A DNA stretch of 64,000 nt from Cohnella phaseoli (GCF_003386235.1 NZ_QRDZ01000001.1:1-64000); one strand, 5' to 3'; shown: positions 27,651-37,562, counted from the first letter of the stretch. Numbers and translations: made by a program. Notes: a model not told the origin generated them from the sequence alone.

Positions 27651-30014
27651 ATGATAGAATCCCGTCAAACCGAACCCAATTGGAACCGCATTTCAGGCTT
27701 GTTTCCGCGAACTCGATCCAAACGCATCTATATTCATCCTCCCCTGTCGGACACTTTGGTTGAAGTTCGGCCGGATTTCACCTTGTTGATCAAGGATGCA
27801 CTTGGTCGCAGAGGAGATTTACGACGAGGGCACGGCTTCTTTATCGGCGAGGAGCAGGGAGCAAAGCCGCGGTTTTTCGATTATCGGAACGTCGAGCAAG
27901 CGCTATTGGCACCCCAGGAGCCGATTCTGCATTCATCGATCAAGCAAGCGGATTTTGACCACAACCTGACCAGCTTAACGTTAAAAGCTTCGGATGGAGG
28001 CCTGCGCATCTATCAATTTTTGACGGTAACGAACCTGCATCCGACACAAGCGAGAACAGGCGAGTGGTACTTCCTGAACGTCGAGGCTAGCCATCGCGAT
28101 TTCTATCGCCATGTAAACGAGGACTACGTGCCCTACGAAAGTAGGGCTGAGGCTTGGTTTAGCGGAATGCCTTTAGCGCAGCGTGCGATCAACGAAACGT
28201 CCGGTTGCTTGATCGGTGGGGAGGGCGAAACGATCCTTCGTTACAAAGCCGATCCGACCTCCCACGTGGAGTATGCAGCGGAAGCCGGCGATTACCGGAA
28301 CGTCCTCCAATTCCAAATGCATCTCGCTCCAGGCGAGACCAAGCAAATCCAGATCGAGATTTTCGACACGTTTGTTCATAAGAGGGGCAGTCCGGAAGCA
28401 AGCGGGAATGACCGCTTCCTTGATGAGCCATCTGCGATTCGGCAAAGCCAGGAAATCTGGAGAAATGCCTTATCGGGAATGGCAGGCATTCAAGTTCCTG
28501 AACAGGTAATTCAGTCGATATTCGATACGGCCAAGACGAATACACTGCAGCTGATCGCCCAGCAGAACGACGGATCGGCTCTTCCGGGGCAAGGGGGCTT
28601 TAATGATTATACGGTTGTATACACGTGGGAAGTGTCCAACTATTTACGGATACTTAGTCGGTTAGGCGCCACGGATACCGTCAAGAAAACGATGCAATAC
28701 TTCTTAAGCACGCAAGCCGGCAGTATCGGCCCGGAGGGGGACATCCTGTCGCCGGAAGGTTCGTTCCGCGCGCATATATTCTGGATGTGCGAGACGGGCT
28801 CGGTGCTAGGATTGCTGGCGGATTATTATTCGATGACCAAAGATCGGGAATGGTTGGAAGCCAATCTGTCCATCATTCTTAAAGCCTGCGACTGGGTCAG
28901 TCAAGAGCGCAATGCCACAAAAAAGTACGAAGCAGACGGCACGAAAGTGGCCCACTACGGTTTGCTGCCCAAAGGGCGCGTTCATGATTGGCCGGATAGC
29001 GGCTATTTCTTCTTATCTAATGCGGCGACGTGGCAGGGCTTGGACCTCATGGCTGCGGCTTTGGCCGATATCGACCATCCGGCTGCCGCCCGGTATATCG
29101 CCGAGGCTAACGATTACAAGCAATGCATTCTAGCTTCCGTGCAGCAAGCAACCTACGAGCTGCCCGAGGAGGGGCACGTTAGGTGGATATCCAACGAAGT
29201 GTACACGAAGCCCGATATCCGGGCAGCGGTCTATGCGATCGACGGTCCGACTTATTTAATGGATACGGGACTTATCGATCCTTCGGATGAGATCGTTCCA
29301 GAGATCGAATATGTGATGCGCAAGCGCTATGCCATGAGCGATTTGTTTGCCGTTAAGCTGCCGGAGATGGAGGATGCGGAGCTGGGGGAGCTGCAGAAGA
29401 CATGGGCCGGGGCGCCAATTGATCTTTATTACGTGAACAATACGGAAAAGATATGGCACCGCGTCTGGAGCTTACGGGGCGAGAGGGAAAAAGCGCTGCG
29501 CTATTTCTATGCGACGATGGCTTTTTCTACGACGCTGGATACGATGCACGTGCATGAACGATTTAGCCCGCAATTGCAATGGCTGTCTCCGTGGCAGCCG
29601 AACGGCAGCGGGAATGGCCGGATTATGGAGATGATATTGAACTCCCTCTATGTATTGGAGGGAAATAAGCTTCAGCTTCTGCCCTGTATTCCTGCGGATT
29701 GGTTGGATGTGGGTAAAGCCGTGCAAGTCAGAGGAATGGCTACATTTTACGGAGAACTTTCGTTCCGCGTGGAAAGAAGTTCGCAGCTTTCAATTGACGT
29801 GGAGCTTCACCTGCCTGCCGGAATCAAGGAAATGATCATAAATCTATTTACGAAAGACGAGTACGTCATACAAGCGGTAGAAGCGTTAAGCATGGATGGT
29901 CAGGCAGCGGAGTGGAGCGGAAGCCTGAGCGCGAATGCGCTGAGTTTGACCGCTCCCTGTCGAGAACTGAATTTTAAGGTGGCGCTGTCGGGAAAGGCGG
30001 TGATGCCCCAATGA
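27651..30014 (+). CDS. six-hairpin (alpha/alpha)6 glycosidase-like protein
   Basis: 787 residues, no signal peptide, hence cytoplasmic. The N-terminal third looks like the beta-sandwich common before (alpha/alpha)6 barrels. Residues from about 280 on carry helical-barrel features: FNDYTVVYTWEVSNYLRILSRLG, RAHIFWMCETGSVLGLLADYY, SNAATWQGLDLMAAALAD and the C-terminal AFSTTLDTMHVHERFSPQLQW. The C-terminus is again beta-rich. It probably hydrolyses or otherwise cleaves the imported oligosaccharide. I do not recognise the exact family or catalytic acids. It lies 18 bp after the second oxidoreductase and 51 bp before tatA, apparently in the same operon. Confidence 0.72.
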   Translation: MIESRQTEPNWNRISGLFPRTRSKRIYIHPPLSDTLVEVRPDFTLLIKDALGRRGDLRRGHGFFIGEEQGAKPRFFDYRNVEQALLAPQEPILHSSIKQADFDHNLTSLTLKASDGGLRIYQFLTVTNLHPTQARTGEWYFLNVEASHRDFYRHVNEDYVPYESRAEAWFSGMPLAQRAINETSGCLIGGEGETILRYKADPTSHVEYAAEAGDYRNVLQFQMHLAPGETKQIQIEIFDTFVHKRGSPEASGNDRFLDEPSAIRQSQEIWRNALSGMAGIQVPEQVIQSIFDTAKTNTLQLIAQQNDGSALPGQGGFNDYTVVYTWEVSNYLRILSRLGATDTVKKTMQYFLSTQAGSIGPEGDILSPEGSFRAHIFWMCETGSVLGLLADYYSMTKDREWLEANLSIILKACDWVSQERNATKKYEADGTKVAHYGLLPKGRVHDWPDSGYFFLSNAATWQGLDLMAAALADIDHPAAARYIAEANDYKQCILASVQQATYELPEEGHVRWISNEVYTKPDIRAAVYAIDGPTYLMDTGLIDPSDEIVPEIEYVMRKRYAMSDLFAVKLPEMEDAELGELQKTWAGAPIDLYYVNNTEKIWHRVWSLRGEREKALRYFYATMAFSTTLDTMHVHERFSPQLQWLSPWQPNGSGNGRIMEMILNSLYVLEGNKLQLLPCIPADWLDVGKAVQVRGMATFYGELSFRVERSSQLSIDVELHLPAGIKEMIINLFTKDEYVIQAVEALSMDGQAAEWSGSLSANALSLTAPCRELNFKVALSGKAVMPQ

Positions 30015-30065
30015 TCGCGTTTGATCGCTGAAAACCGGATATTCAATGGGAAAGGAGGAAGCTTC

Positions 30066-30260
30066 ATGGCGGGAATTGGGACGACAGGTTTGATCATCAT
30101 CATCTTCGTGGCCTTGCTTTTGTTCGGTCCAAGTAAATTGCCCGAATTGGGAAAGGCATTCGGCCGAACGCTGAAGGAGTTTAAGAACGGTGCCAAGGAT
30201 CTTGCATCGGACAATGAACTTAAGTCTGAGAGCAAAGAAATACCGCAAATCGAGAAATAG
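30066..30260 (+). CDS. tatA: twin-arginine translocase subunit TatA
   Basis: 64 residues: one N-terminal membrane helix ending in the conserved FGPSKLPELGKAFG hinge, then an amphipathic helix (RTLKEFKNGAKDL) and a short charged tail. This is the pore-forming component of the Tat system. AAAGGAGG lies just before ATG 30066. It is followed by tatC and then by a Tat substrate gene, so this is a dedicated export set. No tatB is present, as usual in Gram-positives. Confidence 0.95.
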   Translation: MAGIGTTGLIIIIFVALLLFGPSKLPELGKAFGRTLKEFKNGAKDLASDNELKSESKEIPQIEK

Positions 30261-30304
30261 CAGGTTCCTTTTCGTACGATGGGGAGGGGAGCGAGTTCAT
30301 CAAG

Positions 30305-31072
30305 ATGCCGGGTATTGAGAAAAAAACCTTAACTTTGTTGGCGCATATGAATGAATTGCGCAGGCGTTTGATCTGGATATGCGCTTGCTTTACCCTAACT
30401 GTGATCGGGGGAATGTTTTTAGCCAAACCTATGTTTCAATTTCTGCTGGCTCAACCCCCGGCCAACGGGATGAAGATGAACGCATTTTCACCTTGGGACG
30501 CGATCGGGATATGGATGAAATTCGCCCTGCTCATTGGGCTGATCGTATCCTTGCCAATCATTATGTATCACGTATGGGCATTCGTGAAGCCCGGCCTGCA
30601 CCGCTCGGAGCAGAAAGCAACCATGAAATACATTCCCTTCGGAGTGATTTTCTTTGTGCTGGGATTGGCTTTTGCCTATTATATCGTGTTTCCGATGGCG
30701 TTTTACTTCGCATCCCGTTTATCAAAAGAGATGGGGCTGCAAGAAACCTACGGGATAGGCCAATATTTGAGCTTCATGTTTAATCTTTTGCTGCCTATCT
30801 CCCTGTTGTTTGAATTGCCGATTATGGTTATGTTCTTGACGCGAATAAAGTTGTTGAATCCCAAGACGCTAAAGAAATTCAGGCGAATCGCCTATTTGGT
30901 CTTGGTCGTGATTGCAACGATTATTACGCCTCCGGATATCGTTTCGGATTTTCTCGTTATTATTCCGTTAATCGTTTTGTTCGAATTCAGCGTGCTGCTC
31001 TCCATTATGGTGCATCGCAAGCAGCACTCGGTTATTGGAGAGATTAATGCAGCGCCCATGAATGCAAATTGA
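30305..31072 (+). CDS. tatC: twin-arginine translocase subunit TatC
   Basis: 255 residues with six membrane helices and the family start L-x-H-M-N-E-L-R-R-R-L near 13-23, plus FVKPGLHRSEQK after TM2 and FELPIMVMFL near TM5. TatC is the receptor for twin-arginine signal peptides. The GGGGAGGGGAG ribosome site at 30281-30291 is 13 bases from ATG 30305, slightly long. It pairs with the TatA gene 44 bp upstream. Confidence 0.96.
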   Translation: MPGIEKKTLTLLAHMNELRRRLIWICACFTLTVIGGMFLAKPMFQFLLAQPPANGMKMNAFSPWDAIGIWMKFALLIGLIVSLPIIMYHVWAFVKPGLHRSEQKATMKYIPFGVIFFVLGLAFAYYIVFPMAFYFASRLSKEMGLQETYGIGQYLSFMFNLLLPISLLFELPIMVMFLTRIKLLNPKTLKKFRRIAYLVLVVIATIITPPDIVSDFLVIIPLIVLFEFSVLLSIMVHRKQHSVIGEINAAPMNAN

Positions 31073-31098
31073 AAAATGAACAATAAGGAGGATGTTAG

Positions 31099-33267
31099 AT
31101 GAGAGAAGACAATCAGGATCAACGGTTATTCGAACAAGAGGGGAGTCAAGGTACAGGAGGGGAATTAATTAGCAGAAGGAAATTGCTAGGCGGGATTGGG
31201 GCGGTAGGCGCGGTCACGGCAGGCGCATGGCTCTTGGGATCGTTAGGGGGAAATCTGCCGACCGTACGTGCAATGGAGGACAAGAGCGGCGAGGAATTAG
31301 CAGATTGCTGCAAGATGGTTACGATCGCGCAGTTGAGAGCGCTAACATCGCCGGAAACCGATCATGTTTATTATGTGAAAGATCGCGACCAGGAAGGTCC
31401 TTTTTATTACGATAATACCGATACGACTTCTGCAGACAATACAGGGATCATCCTCGTATCGACTTCGGGCGCCAGATTCAGGCGGATTTTTGACGGACCT
31501 GCCCATGTCAAATGGTTCGGGGCGAAAGGAGACGGTACGACGGACGACACGGCGGCCATTCAATTGGCGATTGATTCGTATTCTCACCTTTATTTCTCCC
31601 CTTCCTCCTACAGAATAACGGATTATGTATTTTTGCAGGATAATTCCCGCATCGAAGGCACCCGAGCCTCCAAAATATTTATGTCGACGAACCCGGACGG
31701 CGTAAACCTAATATCCGCGAAGGACAAAGTGAATGTTACAATCGATAACCTCTGGATTGAGGGTGTATACGGCGTTGGCAATCCTTTTCCGGTTCGCGGG
31801 GTCATGGAAGGTCAGGGCGTTACGCTCGCAGTCTACGGATGCAGGAACGTGGTCATAACCAATTGCTATTTTACTTATAACGGATTAGGTTCAGGCAATG
31901 TTTACGTATCCAAATGCAAAGATGTCGTGGTTACGAATAACTATTTAGAGAAGTCGATGAATGGGATTTGTTTCGATAATTGGTACGGCGAGGATGACAC
32001 GCCTGGCGGAACGCATGTGGAAAATGTGACTGTCGCGAACAACGTATTAAGCGATATGGGCGGCAGAGCTATCGCATGCGACTTGGATGAGGCTCCGGCC
32101 AGAAATTCTAACATCGTGATCGTTGGCAATACGATTAGGGGCGCTGCGTATGCGGCAATTGCCGTTAATGCCAGGGGCGTTTCGGTCGTAGGCAATATTG
32201 TCGATGGCAAGAGAGATGGCGGAATCACTACCGTGGGCGGTCAGCAGTCTTTGCCAACCTATTACGGAATTTTATCGAATTTCGATTGCGAGTATATTCA
32301 TATAGCGGATAACGTATTTAAGGAAATGTTTATGAACGGCGTTAAAATTCTAAACGGATCCAATGTATCGATCATGAACAACACCTTTGATTTTGCGGTG
32401 AACTATTTGAATCAGAATAATAACCAGGTACTAGACTTAAATGAGCCTAATAATCAAATGATTTGCTTGGAATGGGATACGAATGCGTACATCGCGCCTT
32501 ATACGATTCGAATCGAGGGCAATACGATCGTTAATGACAGAAATCCGACGGGCGTAGAGCCAATCGCTGAACTGATCTACTTAAAGGATACAACAAATAG
32601 CGAGGAAAAGGCAGCCGCTTCATTTATCCATGTGACCAATAATCAAATTCGGTCGAAGAAAATTTCTACCGCCATACAATATACCAAATCGTTGGCTCAA
32701 GACTGGGGAACAGGGAAGTTGTATATTACCGGCAATACCATCTATTCTCCCGTCAAGTCGGGAACCGCCATCACGGCTATGAGATTGGACGAGCTTCACA
32801 TCGAAGGAAACAAAATCAACGGTATCGCCATCGCGATCGAGACGGGAATGGGGGGCCTTACGAACTTTAACGGCAACGTGATTCGTAATTACAACACGGC
32901 TTATTTCTTCTACGTTGCAAATCTATTAAACGAGATCGACCAGCTCATCGTTCAAGATACGATAATAGGCAATCCCGGGGAAGGATCGTACGTCTTTACC
33001 GGAACGGTGAATAATCCTTACATCGTAGCTTCATCGAATGGCGCCGGTATGAAATTTATCGATGTAAACGTGGATCAAATCAAGGGAACTTATTATCCGG
33101 CCAACCTTGTGGTCGAAGGCTCCGATTCGCCTCCTACGGCGGGGAGATGGGCCGTCGGCGATCGCATAACGATCCAAAACGTCACCGCGGGCGGCTATTC
33201 GGGATATATCTGCACGACGTTAGGTACGCCAGGTACGTGGAAACAGTACGGCGCGATACTAGCTTGA
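31099..33267 (+). CDS. Tat-exported right-handed beta-helix (pectate-lyase-superfamily) protein
   Basis: 722 residues. The N-terminus carries a clear twin-arginine signal, S-R-R-K-L-L-G at 25-31, followed by a Gly/Ala-rich hydrophobic stretch. Around 137-160 the motif VKWFGAKGDGTTDDTAAIQ marks the pectate lyase-3/tailspike superfamily. Many parallel-beta-helix repeats follow (about 190-600, with ladders such as VENVTVANNVLSDMG and SNIVIVGNTIRGAAY). The C-terminal ~45 residues (RWAVGDRITIQN, GYSGYICTTLGTPGTW) form a small cap domain. It lies directly after tatA-tatC, 26 bp downstream, so it is presumably the substrate of that translocase. It probably binds or cleaves a polysaccharide outside the cell; catalytic residues are not identifiable. 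The operon appears to end here. Confidence 0.9.
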   Translation: MREDNQDQRLFEQEGSQGTGGELISRRKLLGGIGAVGAVTAGAWLLGSLGGNLPTVRAMEDKSGEELADCCKMVTIAQLRALTSPETDHVYYVKDRDQEGPFYYDNTDTTSADNTGIILVSTSGARFRRIFDGPAHVKWFGAKGDGTTDDTAAIQLAIDSYSHLYFSPSSYRITDYVFLQDNSRIEGTRASKIFMSTNPDGVNLISAKDKVNVTIDNLWIEGVYGVGNPFPVRGVMEGQGVTLAVYGCRNVVITNCYFTYNGLGSGNVYVSKCKDVVVTNNYLEKSMNGICFDNWYGEDDTPGGTHVENVTVANNVLSDMGGRAIACDLDEAPARNSNIVIVGNTIRGAAYAAIAVNARGVSVVGNIVDGKRDGGITTVGGQQSLPTYYGILSNFDCEYIHIADNVFKEMFMNGVKILNGSNVSIMNNTFDFAVNYLNQNNNQVLDLNEPNNQMICLEWDTNAYIAPYTIRIEGNTIVNDRNPTGVEPIAELIYLKDTTNSEEKAAASFIHVTNNQIRSKKISTAIQYTKSLAQDWGTGKLYITGNTIYSPVKSGTAITAMRLDELHIEGNKINGIAIAIETGMGGLTNFNGNVIRNYNTAYFFYVANLLNEIDQLIVQDTIIGNPGEGSYVFTGTVNNPYIVASSNGAGMKFIDVNVDQIKGTYYPANLVVEGSDSPPTAGRWAVGDRITIQNVTAGGYSGYICTTLGTPGTWKQYGAILA

Positions 33268-33291
33268 AAGAATGATTGTAGATAAAAGGAT

Positions 33292-33328
33292 GGGAAAACA
33301 TCTTTGGATTGAAAAAAGATGTTTTCCC
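33292..33328 (+). terminator. terminator-like hairpin ending the glycan operon
   Basis: GGGAAAACATCTTT (33292-33305) pairs perfectly over 14 bp with AAAGATGTTTTCCC (33315-33328). No long T run follows, but the stem is strong and lies just after the last gene and before a convergent TetR gene. Confidence 0.65.
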
Positions 33329-33404
33329 GTACTCTAAATGAACGGTTAGAATTCGGATACCTCCTCCAAACCCCATTTTCTCCTGAAAGTTATATCATAC
33401 CCGC

Positions 33405-33953
33405 TCAAAGACTTCTCTCCAGCAACGCGCCAGCTTGTTCGGCGATGACTTGGGGAGGATACGGCATGCCGTTTTTAATCCACCATTCAATAATCCCTAC
33501 ATAAGCGTTGCCGGCAAACTGCAAAATGACCTCTTCGTTTAAGCTCGTATTCCGGCCGCTGTCTCTGTCGATTTCGCCTCTGAAGCCGTCCATGAAGGAA
33601 GCGAGAAGCTGGGATCTAAACGAAGACGGAGCTTCTTTGCTGGCCAGCATCGTGGAAAAGAATAAATAATTTTTTTGAAAATATTCAAAATAAGGCACAA
33701 GAGCTTCTTTCCAATCCAACTCGCATGCCCATTTATCCATTTCCCCCAATTCGTTAAAATGCACTTCTATGAGTTTGTCCAGCAGATCGAATTTGTCTTG
33801 ATAATGAAGGTAGATGGTGCCGCGATTTAAGTTTGCGCGATCCGCAATGTCCTGGATGGTGATTTCGTCGAATTTTTTTTCGCTCATCAATCCGATCACG
33901 GCCTGCTTCAAAGCTTCTTGCGTTTTAAGCACTCGCCGATCCGTTTTAGCCAT
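33405..33953 (-). CDS. TetR-family repressor
   Basis: 182 residues. N-terminal helix-turn-helix ITIQDIADRANLNRGTIYLHYQDKFDLLD near 29-57, with a C-terminal all-helical ligand domain like the TetR_C_7/8-type regulators of Bacillales. ATG 33953 is chosen because the coding strand has GGGGG just before it and the protein then starts with the usual MAKTDRRVLKTQEAL; upstream in-frame codons are outside the family alignment. It is divergent from an MFS exporter and should repress it, probably by binding the palindrome at 34000-34015. Confidence 0.93.
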   Translation of the reverse strand: MAKTDRRVLKTQEALKQAVIGLMSEKKFDEITIQDIADRANLNRGTIYLHYQDKFDLLDKLIEVHFNELGEMDKWACELDWKEALVPYFEYFQKNYLFFSTMLASKEAPSSFRSQLLASFMDGFRGEIDRDSGRNTSLNEEVILQFAGNAYVGIIEWWIKNGMPYPPQVIAEQAGALLERSL

Positions 33954-33999
33954 AGTAAGCCCCCAATCTTCTGAAGATAATGAACATTTTCTGCTCATA

Positions 34000-34015
34000 T
34001 GTTGATATCTCAACA
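34000..34015. promoter_or_regulatory. palindrome, candidate TetR operator
   Basis: TGTTGATATCTCAACA has perfect 6-bp arms around TATC. It lies between the divergent TetR gene and the -35 box of the MFS promoter, the expected place for an operator controlling both. Confidence 0.5.
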
Positions 34016-34034
34016 CAATCCGTGTTTTTAACTA

Positions 34035-34062
34035 TTGCATACAACTTCTACAGCCCTATAAT
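34035..34062 (+). promoter_or_regulatory. sigma-A promoter of the MFS-ADH operon
   Basis: TTGCAT at 34035-34040 and a perfect TATAAT at 34057-34062 with a 16-bp spacer, about 60 bp before the TTG start at 34124. Confidence 0.7.
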
Positions 34063-34123
34063 AATAAACACCCGTTGATTAAGCAATCATGTTTGATTAT
34101 TTCATCTTGGAAGAGGTGTTGCA

Positions 34124-35293
34124 TTGCCAAAGCAAAATCGTTTACTAATAGGGATACTAACGTTAGGAGTCTTCGGGATCTTAAATACTGAGATGGGGAT
34201 TATCGGTTTATTGCCGTCCATTGCGGAGCGCTTCGAGGTGAGCGTGTCTCAAGCCGGATGGCTGGTGAGCGCGTTTGCTCTTGCGGTGGCTCTTTCTGGC
34301 CCGATCTTGCCCTTACTGCTTTCAGGGATCGACCGGAAGAAGGTCATGCTGCTTGTGCTGGGCGTTTTCGTGCTGGGAAATATGGTGGCCGTATTCACCT
34401 CCAGCTTTTGGGTGGCATTAGCCGCTCGCGTAATTCCCGCCTTTTTTCATCCGGTATACTGTTCATTGGCATTAACAGTTGCGGCGGCTTCTGTTCGGAA
34501 GGAGGAAGCTCCAAGAGCAGTTGCCAAAGTCTTTATAGGCGTATCGGCCGGGATGGTCGTCGGGGTGCCAATTGCCAGTTTTATTGCGAGCGCCGTTTCC
34601 TTACAAATGGCATTGGCCTTCTTTGCCGCTGTAAATATCCTGGTTTTCATAGCTACAGCGTTATTCGTTCCCTCCTTGCCCGTCGTGGAGAGAGTCGCAT
34701 ACGGAGAGCAATTATCCATCTTGAGGAAGTCGTTAACCTGGCTTTCCGTTGCGGCTATTATTTTTATCAATTCTGCTATATTCGGAGTATATAGTTACCT
34801 TGCAGAGTATCTCAAGACGGTTACTCATATGCCAGCCAACTGGATTAGTATACTGTTGTTCGTCTTCGGCGCGGCCAATATGATTGGCAACGTAATTGCC
34901 GGGAAGCTGCTTGCCAAGCAGGCGATGAAGTTTGTCTTTCTGTTCCCTTTTGCATTGGGGGCTGTGTATATTCTATTATTTTTTACAGGACAGCTTAGCT
35001 GGCCGATGGCGATTATTACTTTGGTCTGGGGGATATTGGCGGGGATCGGGGCGAATATGAATCAATATTTAATGATGTCCGCCGCTCCTAAGGCGCCTGA
35101 TTTCGCTAACGGATTATTTTTGACGTCTGCTAATTTAGGGGTAACCGTTGGCGCGCCCGTAGGCGGATTGTTCATAGCGCAAATGGGTACGCCATACGTC
35201 GTGTTAGTAGGGATATTATCTTTAGTTTTCGGTTTTGTAACTATAGTTGCAAGAAATTCCCGGATTTTAGCTGGCAGACAGCTTTCAAGGTAA
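34124..35293 (+). CDS. MFS exporter, DHA1/AraJ-like
   Basis: 389 residues, 12 predicted membrane segments, with the early motif [34 protein letters not shown] characteristic of the YdhP/AraJ/sugar-efflux branch of DHA1. TTG 34124 follows AAGAGGTG (34111-34118). The upstream TetR gene and shared downstream dehydrogenase suggest inducible efflux and detoxification of an alcohol, aldehyde or drug; the substrate is unknown. Confidence 0.92.
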   Translation: MPKQNRLLIGILTLGVFGILNTEMGIIGLLPSIAERFEVSVSQAGWLVSAFALAVALSGPILPLLLSGIDRKKVMLLVLGVFVLGNMVAVFTSSFWVALAARVIPAFFHPVYCSLALTVAAASVRKEEAPRAVAKVFIGVSAGMVVGVPIASFIASAVSLQMALAFFAAVNILVFIATALFVPSLPVVERVAYGEQLSILRKSLTWLSVAAIIFINSAIFGVYSYLAEYLKTVTHMPANWISILLFVFGAANMIGNVIAGKLLAKQAMKFVFLFPFALGAVYILLFFTGQLSWPMAIITLVWGILAGIGANMNQYLMMSAAPKAPDFANGLFLTSANLGVTVGAPVGGLFIAQMGTPYVVLVGILSLVFGFVTIVARNSRILAGRQLSR

Positions 35294-35327
35294 GTCCAAT
35301 AAAACTCAACTTTCAGGAGGTAAAAGG

Positions 35328-36377
35328 ATGATCGCTGTAAATGCACGCGCTGTTTTTAGTCCGGAAGGTCCGTTTAAGCTGACGACAATCGAGCGCAGAG
35401 ACCTTAAGCCGCATGATGTCCTTATTGAGATCAAGTATGCGGGAATTTGCCACTCCGATATTCATACGGCTCGCGGCGATTGGGGACCGGTCGACTACCC
35501 GCTCGTACCGGGACACGAAATCGCGGGGATCGTCGCCCAAGTGGGGGCGGACGTTACCCGATATGCGGCCGGCGATCGAGTCGGGGTAGGCTGTATGGTG
35601 GATTCCTGCAGACAATGCGAGCCCTGTCAAAATGGAGAAGAACAGTACTGCGAAAGCGGAAATACGGGAACCTATGCAGCGATCGACAGGTATGGCCAAT
35701 ATACGCAAGGCGGTTATTCTACGCATATTGTGGTGACGGAGGACTTCGTTGTTAAAATACCCGACGGCATTGCGCTTGATGCCGCTGCCCCGTTGCTGTG
35801 CGCCGGTATCACAACCTATTCGCCGCTCCGCCATTGGGGAGCCGCTCCCGGCAAGAAAGTGGCTGTTATTGGGCTAGGCGGACTTGGGCATATGGCGGTG
35901 AAGCTTGCGCATGCGATGGGAGCGGAAGTTACCGTTTTATCGCAAACGTTGAAGAAAAAAGAAGACGGCTTAAAGCTGGGAGCAAGTCATTATTATGCCA
36001 CTAGCGATGCGGAGACGTTTAAGAAGCTGGCGAATTCGTTCGACCTTATCATCAATACCGTAAGCGCCAAAATCGATATTAACGCCTATCTGTCGCTGCT
36101 TGCGCTAGACGGTACTTTGGTTAACGTCGGCGCGCCGTCGGAGCCTCTTCCAGTTCAAGTTTTCTCGCTAATTCCTTATCGTCGCTCTTTCGCAGGGTCG
36201 ACGATCGGCGGAATTCGCGAAACGCAGGAGATGCTGGATTTTTGCGCTGAACACCGCATTGTTCCGGAAATCGAGATCATCTCCGCCTCGCAGATTGATG
36301 AAGCCTGGGAGCGCATACTGGCCTCGGATGTTCGGTATAGGTTCGTCATCGACATCGGCACGATGGAGAATGAATAA
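35328..36377 (+). CDS. zinc-dependent NAD(P) alcohol dehydrogenase (YahK/cinnamyl-ADH type)
   Basis: 349 residues. Catalytic zinc site [15 protein letters not shown] with the GHE motif (PGHEIAG) near 38-66. Structural zinc cysteines [15 protein letters not shown] near 94-108. The coenzyme site [17 protein letters not shown] is near 181. Relatives reduce medium-chain or aromatic aldehydes with NADPH. AGGAGG precedes ATG 35328. It is 34 bp downstream of the MFS gene, so it shares its TetR control, consistent with an aldehyde-detoxification pair. Confidence 0.95.
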   Translation: MIAVNARAVFSPEGPFKLTTIERRDLKPHDVLIEIKYAGICHSDIHTARGDWGPVDYPLVPGHEIAGIVAQVGADVTRYAAGDRVGVGCMVDSCRQCEPCQNGEEQYCESGNTGTYAAIDRYGQYTQGGYSTHIVVTEDFVVKIPDGIALDAAAPLLCAGITTYSPLRHWGAAPGKKVAVIGLGGLGHMAVKLAHAMGAEVTVLSQTLKKKEDGLKLGASHYYATSDAETFKKLANSFDLIINTVSAKIDINAYLSLLALDGTLVNVGAPSEPLPVQVFSLIPYRRSFAGSTIGGIRETQEMLDFCAEHRIVPEIEIISASQIDEAWERILASDVRYRFVIDIGTMENE

Positions 36378-36389
36378 TCCTTAATTGCA

Positions 36390-36454
36390 GAGGCTGTCCC
36401 ATAAGCGTTTCAGGTTACCCTCAAAATTAATCGGTGAGTAAGATGCAAGATTTG
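36390..36454 (+). repeat. IS/MITE-like terminal sequence, copy 1
   Basis: GAGGCTGTCCCATAAG followed by about 48 further bases is clearly related to the sequence from 63817, which starts GGGGCTGTCTCATAGG. About two thirds of the bases match over 64. Terminal sequences of this form are typical of insertion-sequence ends. No transposase is nearby, so this is a decayed or non-autonomous copy. Confidence 0.55.
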
Positions 36455-36459
36455 AAGGA

Positions 36460-36488
36460 CCGTCAGGGCGAATTTCCTGACGGTTTCT
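36460..36488 (+). terminator. intrinsic terminator after the MFS-ADH operon
   Basis: CCGTCAGG (36460-36467) and CCTGACGG (36476-36483) make a perfect 8-bp stem with an 8-base loop and TTTCT after it. Confidence 0.75.
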
Positions 36489-36570
36489 CGAAAGTCGAAG
36501 AAATGCTTGACCTAATCAGAGATATTGTGGTAAGATATTGAACGTTGACGCCAAACAACAAGCAACACAT

Positions 36571-36657
36571 GCGGTCATGGCGGAATTGGCAGACGCGCTG
36601 GCTTCAGGTGCCAGTGGTAGCAATACCGTGGAGGTTCGAGTCCTCTTGACCGCACCA
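36571..36657 (+). tRNA. tRNA-Leu (anticodon CAG)
   Basis: 87 nt including an encoded CCA. The acceptor stem is GCGGTCA/TGACCGC with discriminator A. The anticodon stem CTGGC/GCCAG encloses the loop TTCAGGT, giving anticodon CAG. A long variable arm marks a class-II tRNA, and the T arm contains GGTTCGAGTCC. It is intact, although a genomic island starts at its 3' end; that end was presumably restored by the element. Confidence 0.96.
36626..36657 (+). other. left attachment site (attL) of the tRNA-Leu island
   Basis: The last 32 bases of the tRNA-Leu, from CCGTGG to the CCA end, recur at 52015-52046 with a single mismatch. An integrase pseudogene lies immediately inside, reading towards the tRNA, the classic layout of a tRNA-integrated element. 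Confidence 0.8.
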
Positions 36658-36659
36658 CC

Positions 36660-37562
36660 TTACGAATGTACGAGCTCTTGAACTTGTCCTTGTGACGGTT
36701 CAGGAGCTTTTTGTTTGATTGGGATTTGCAACGTGCTGCTCATGACTTGCGCTGACGAAACCTTGGAGCTGTAATCCAGGTGAGCATAAATGTTAGCCGT
36801 CGTGGAGTAATGACTATGCCCGAGCCATTCCTGAATTTCTTTCAGGCTTACACCATTTGCAAGCAACAAACTCGCACAACTGTGGCGAAGATCGTGGAAA
36901 CGAATATGCCTAAGCTCGTGGTTTTTAAGAACAATCGGAAAATGTTGCGTGATATATCCCGGCTTGATTCGATCTCCCAGTTTGTTCACGTAGATGTAAT
37001 CGCTTTCCTTCATAGGATACGGGAATGACGGTATGGCGTATGGAAATCGTTTGATGCTGAAAGTCGATAGCGCTCCACTTCAATCCGACAATTTCGCTTC
37101 GTCTGATGCCGTAAAACGCGGCTAAATACACGCCCAATTCCACAGGATCATCTTTTACGACTTAAAATGGCTGATTAAGTTCCTCACAATTTTGCCCTTC
37201 ATATTAAAGGAATAAGCCGCATGAGTAGTCACTTCAACCTGATACTTCATCACTTCAAGCCACTCCAACATGAAATCTGCGAACAGAATGCCGGCTGGAC
37301 GTTGTTCATCAGTTGCTGCTTCTTCTACAACAGGTGGCGCTACTTCCTCCTCAACGGACTCAGAAGGAATTTCAAAGTTCTTTCGTGCATCTTGCAGCAT
37401 CCCCTCTGCTCTCTTCTTATTGCCCTTTATAGGCAACCCTGTTGCTATCCACTTGGTTTTCCGTTTACCCTTTTCAACCTTGTAGTTTAGAACAATATAG
37501 TAATTGCCTTTTTTTTCTTGAAGGTGGCCTGCTACCATTTTGTTTCCCTCCCAGGATAGCAA
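36660..37562 (-). pseudogene. int: broken tyrosine-recombinase integrase
   Basis: Three pieces of one phage-type integrase lie in order. The N-terminal piece (37155-37562, 135 residues) has the Arm/SAM-like binding region, MVAGHLQEKKGNYYIVLNYK and FADFMLEWLEVMK. A middle piece (up to 37143) has the first catalytic Arg motif, AAFYGIRRSEIVGLKW. A C-terminal piece (36660-37013, 117 residues) has the active-site box HDLRHSCASLLLANG, EWLGHS and the Tyr region. About 100 residues are missing between the first two pieces, and a further deletion plus frame change separates the last two. The enzyme cannot be functional as it stands. It faces tRNA-Leu and would have mediated insertion of the 15-kb island. 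Confidence 0.88.
36673..36712 (+). terminator. tRNA-Leu terminator
   Basis: AGCTCTTGAAC (36673-36683) pairs with GTTCAGGAGCT (36698-36708) over 11 bp including one T-G pair, then a T5 run. The loop and right arm repeat those at 215-240. Confidence 0.85.
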
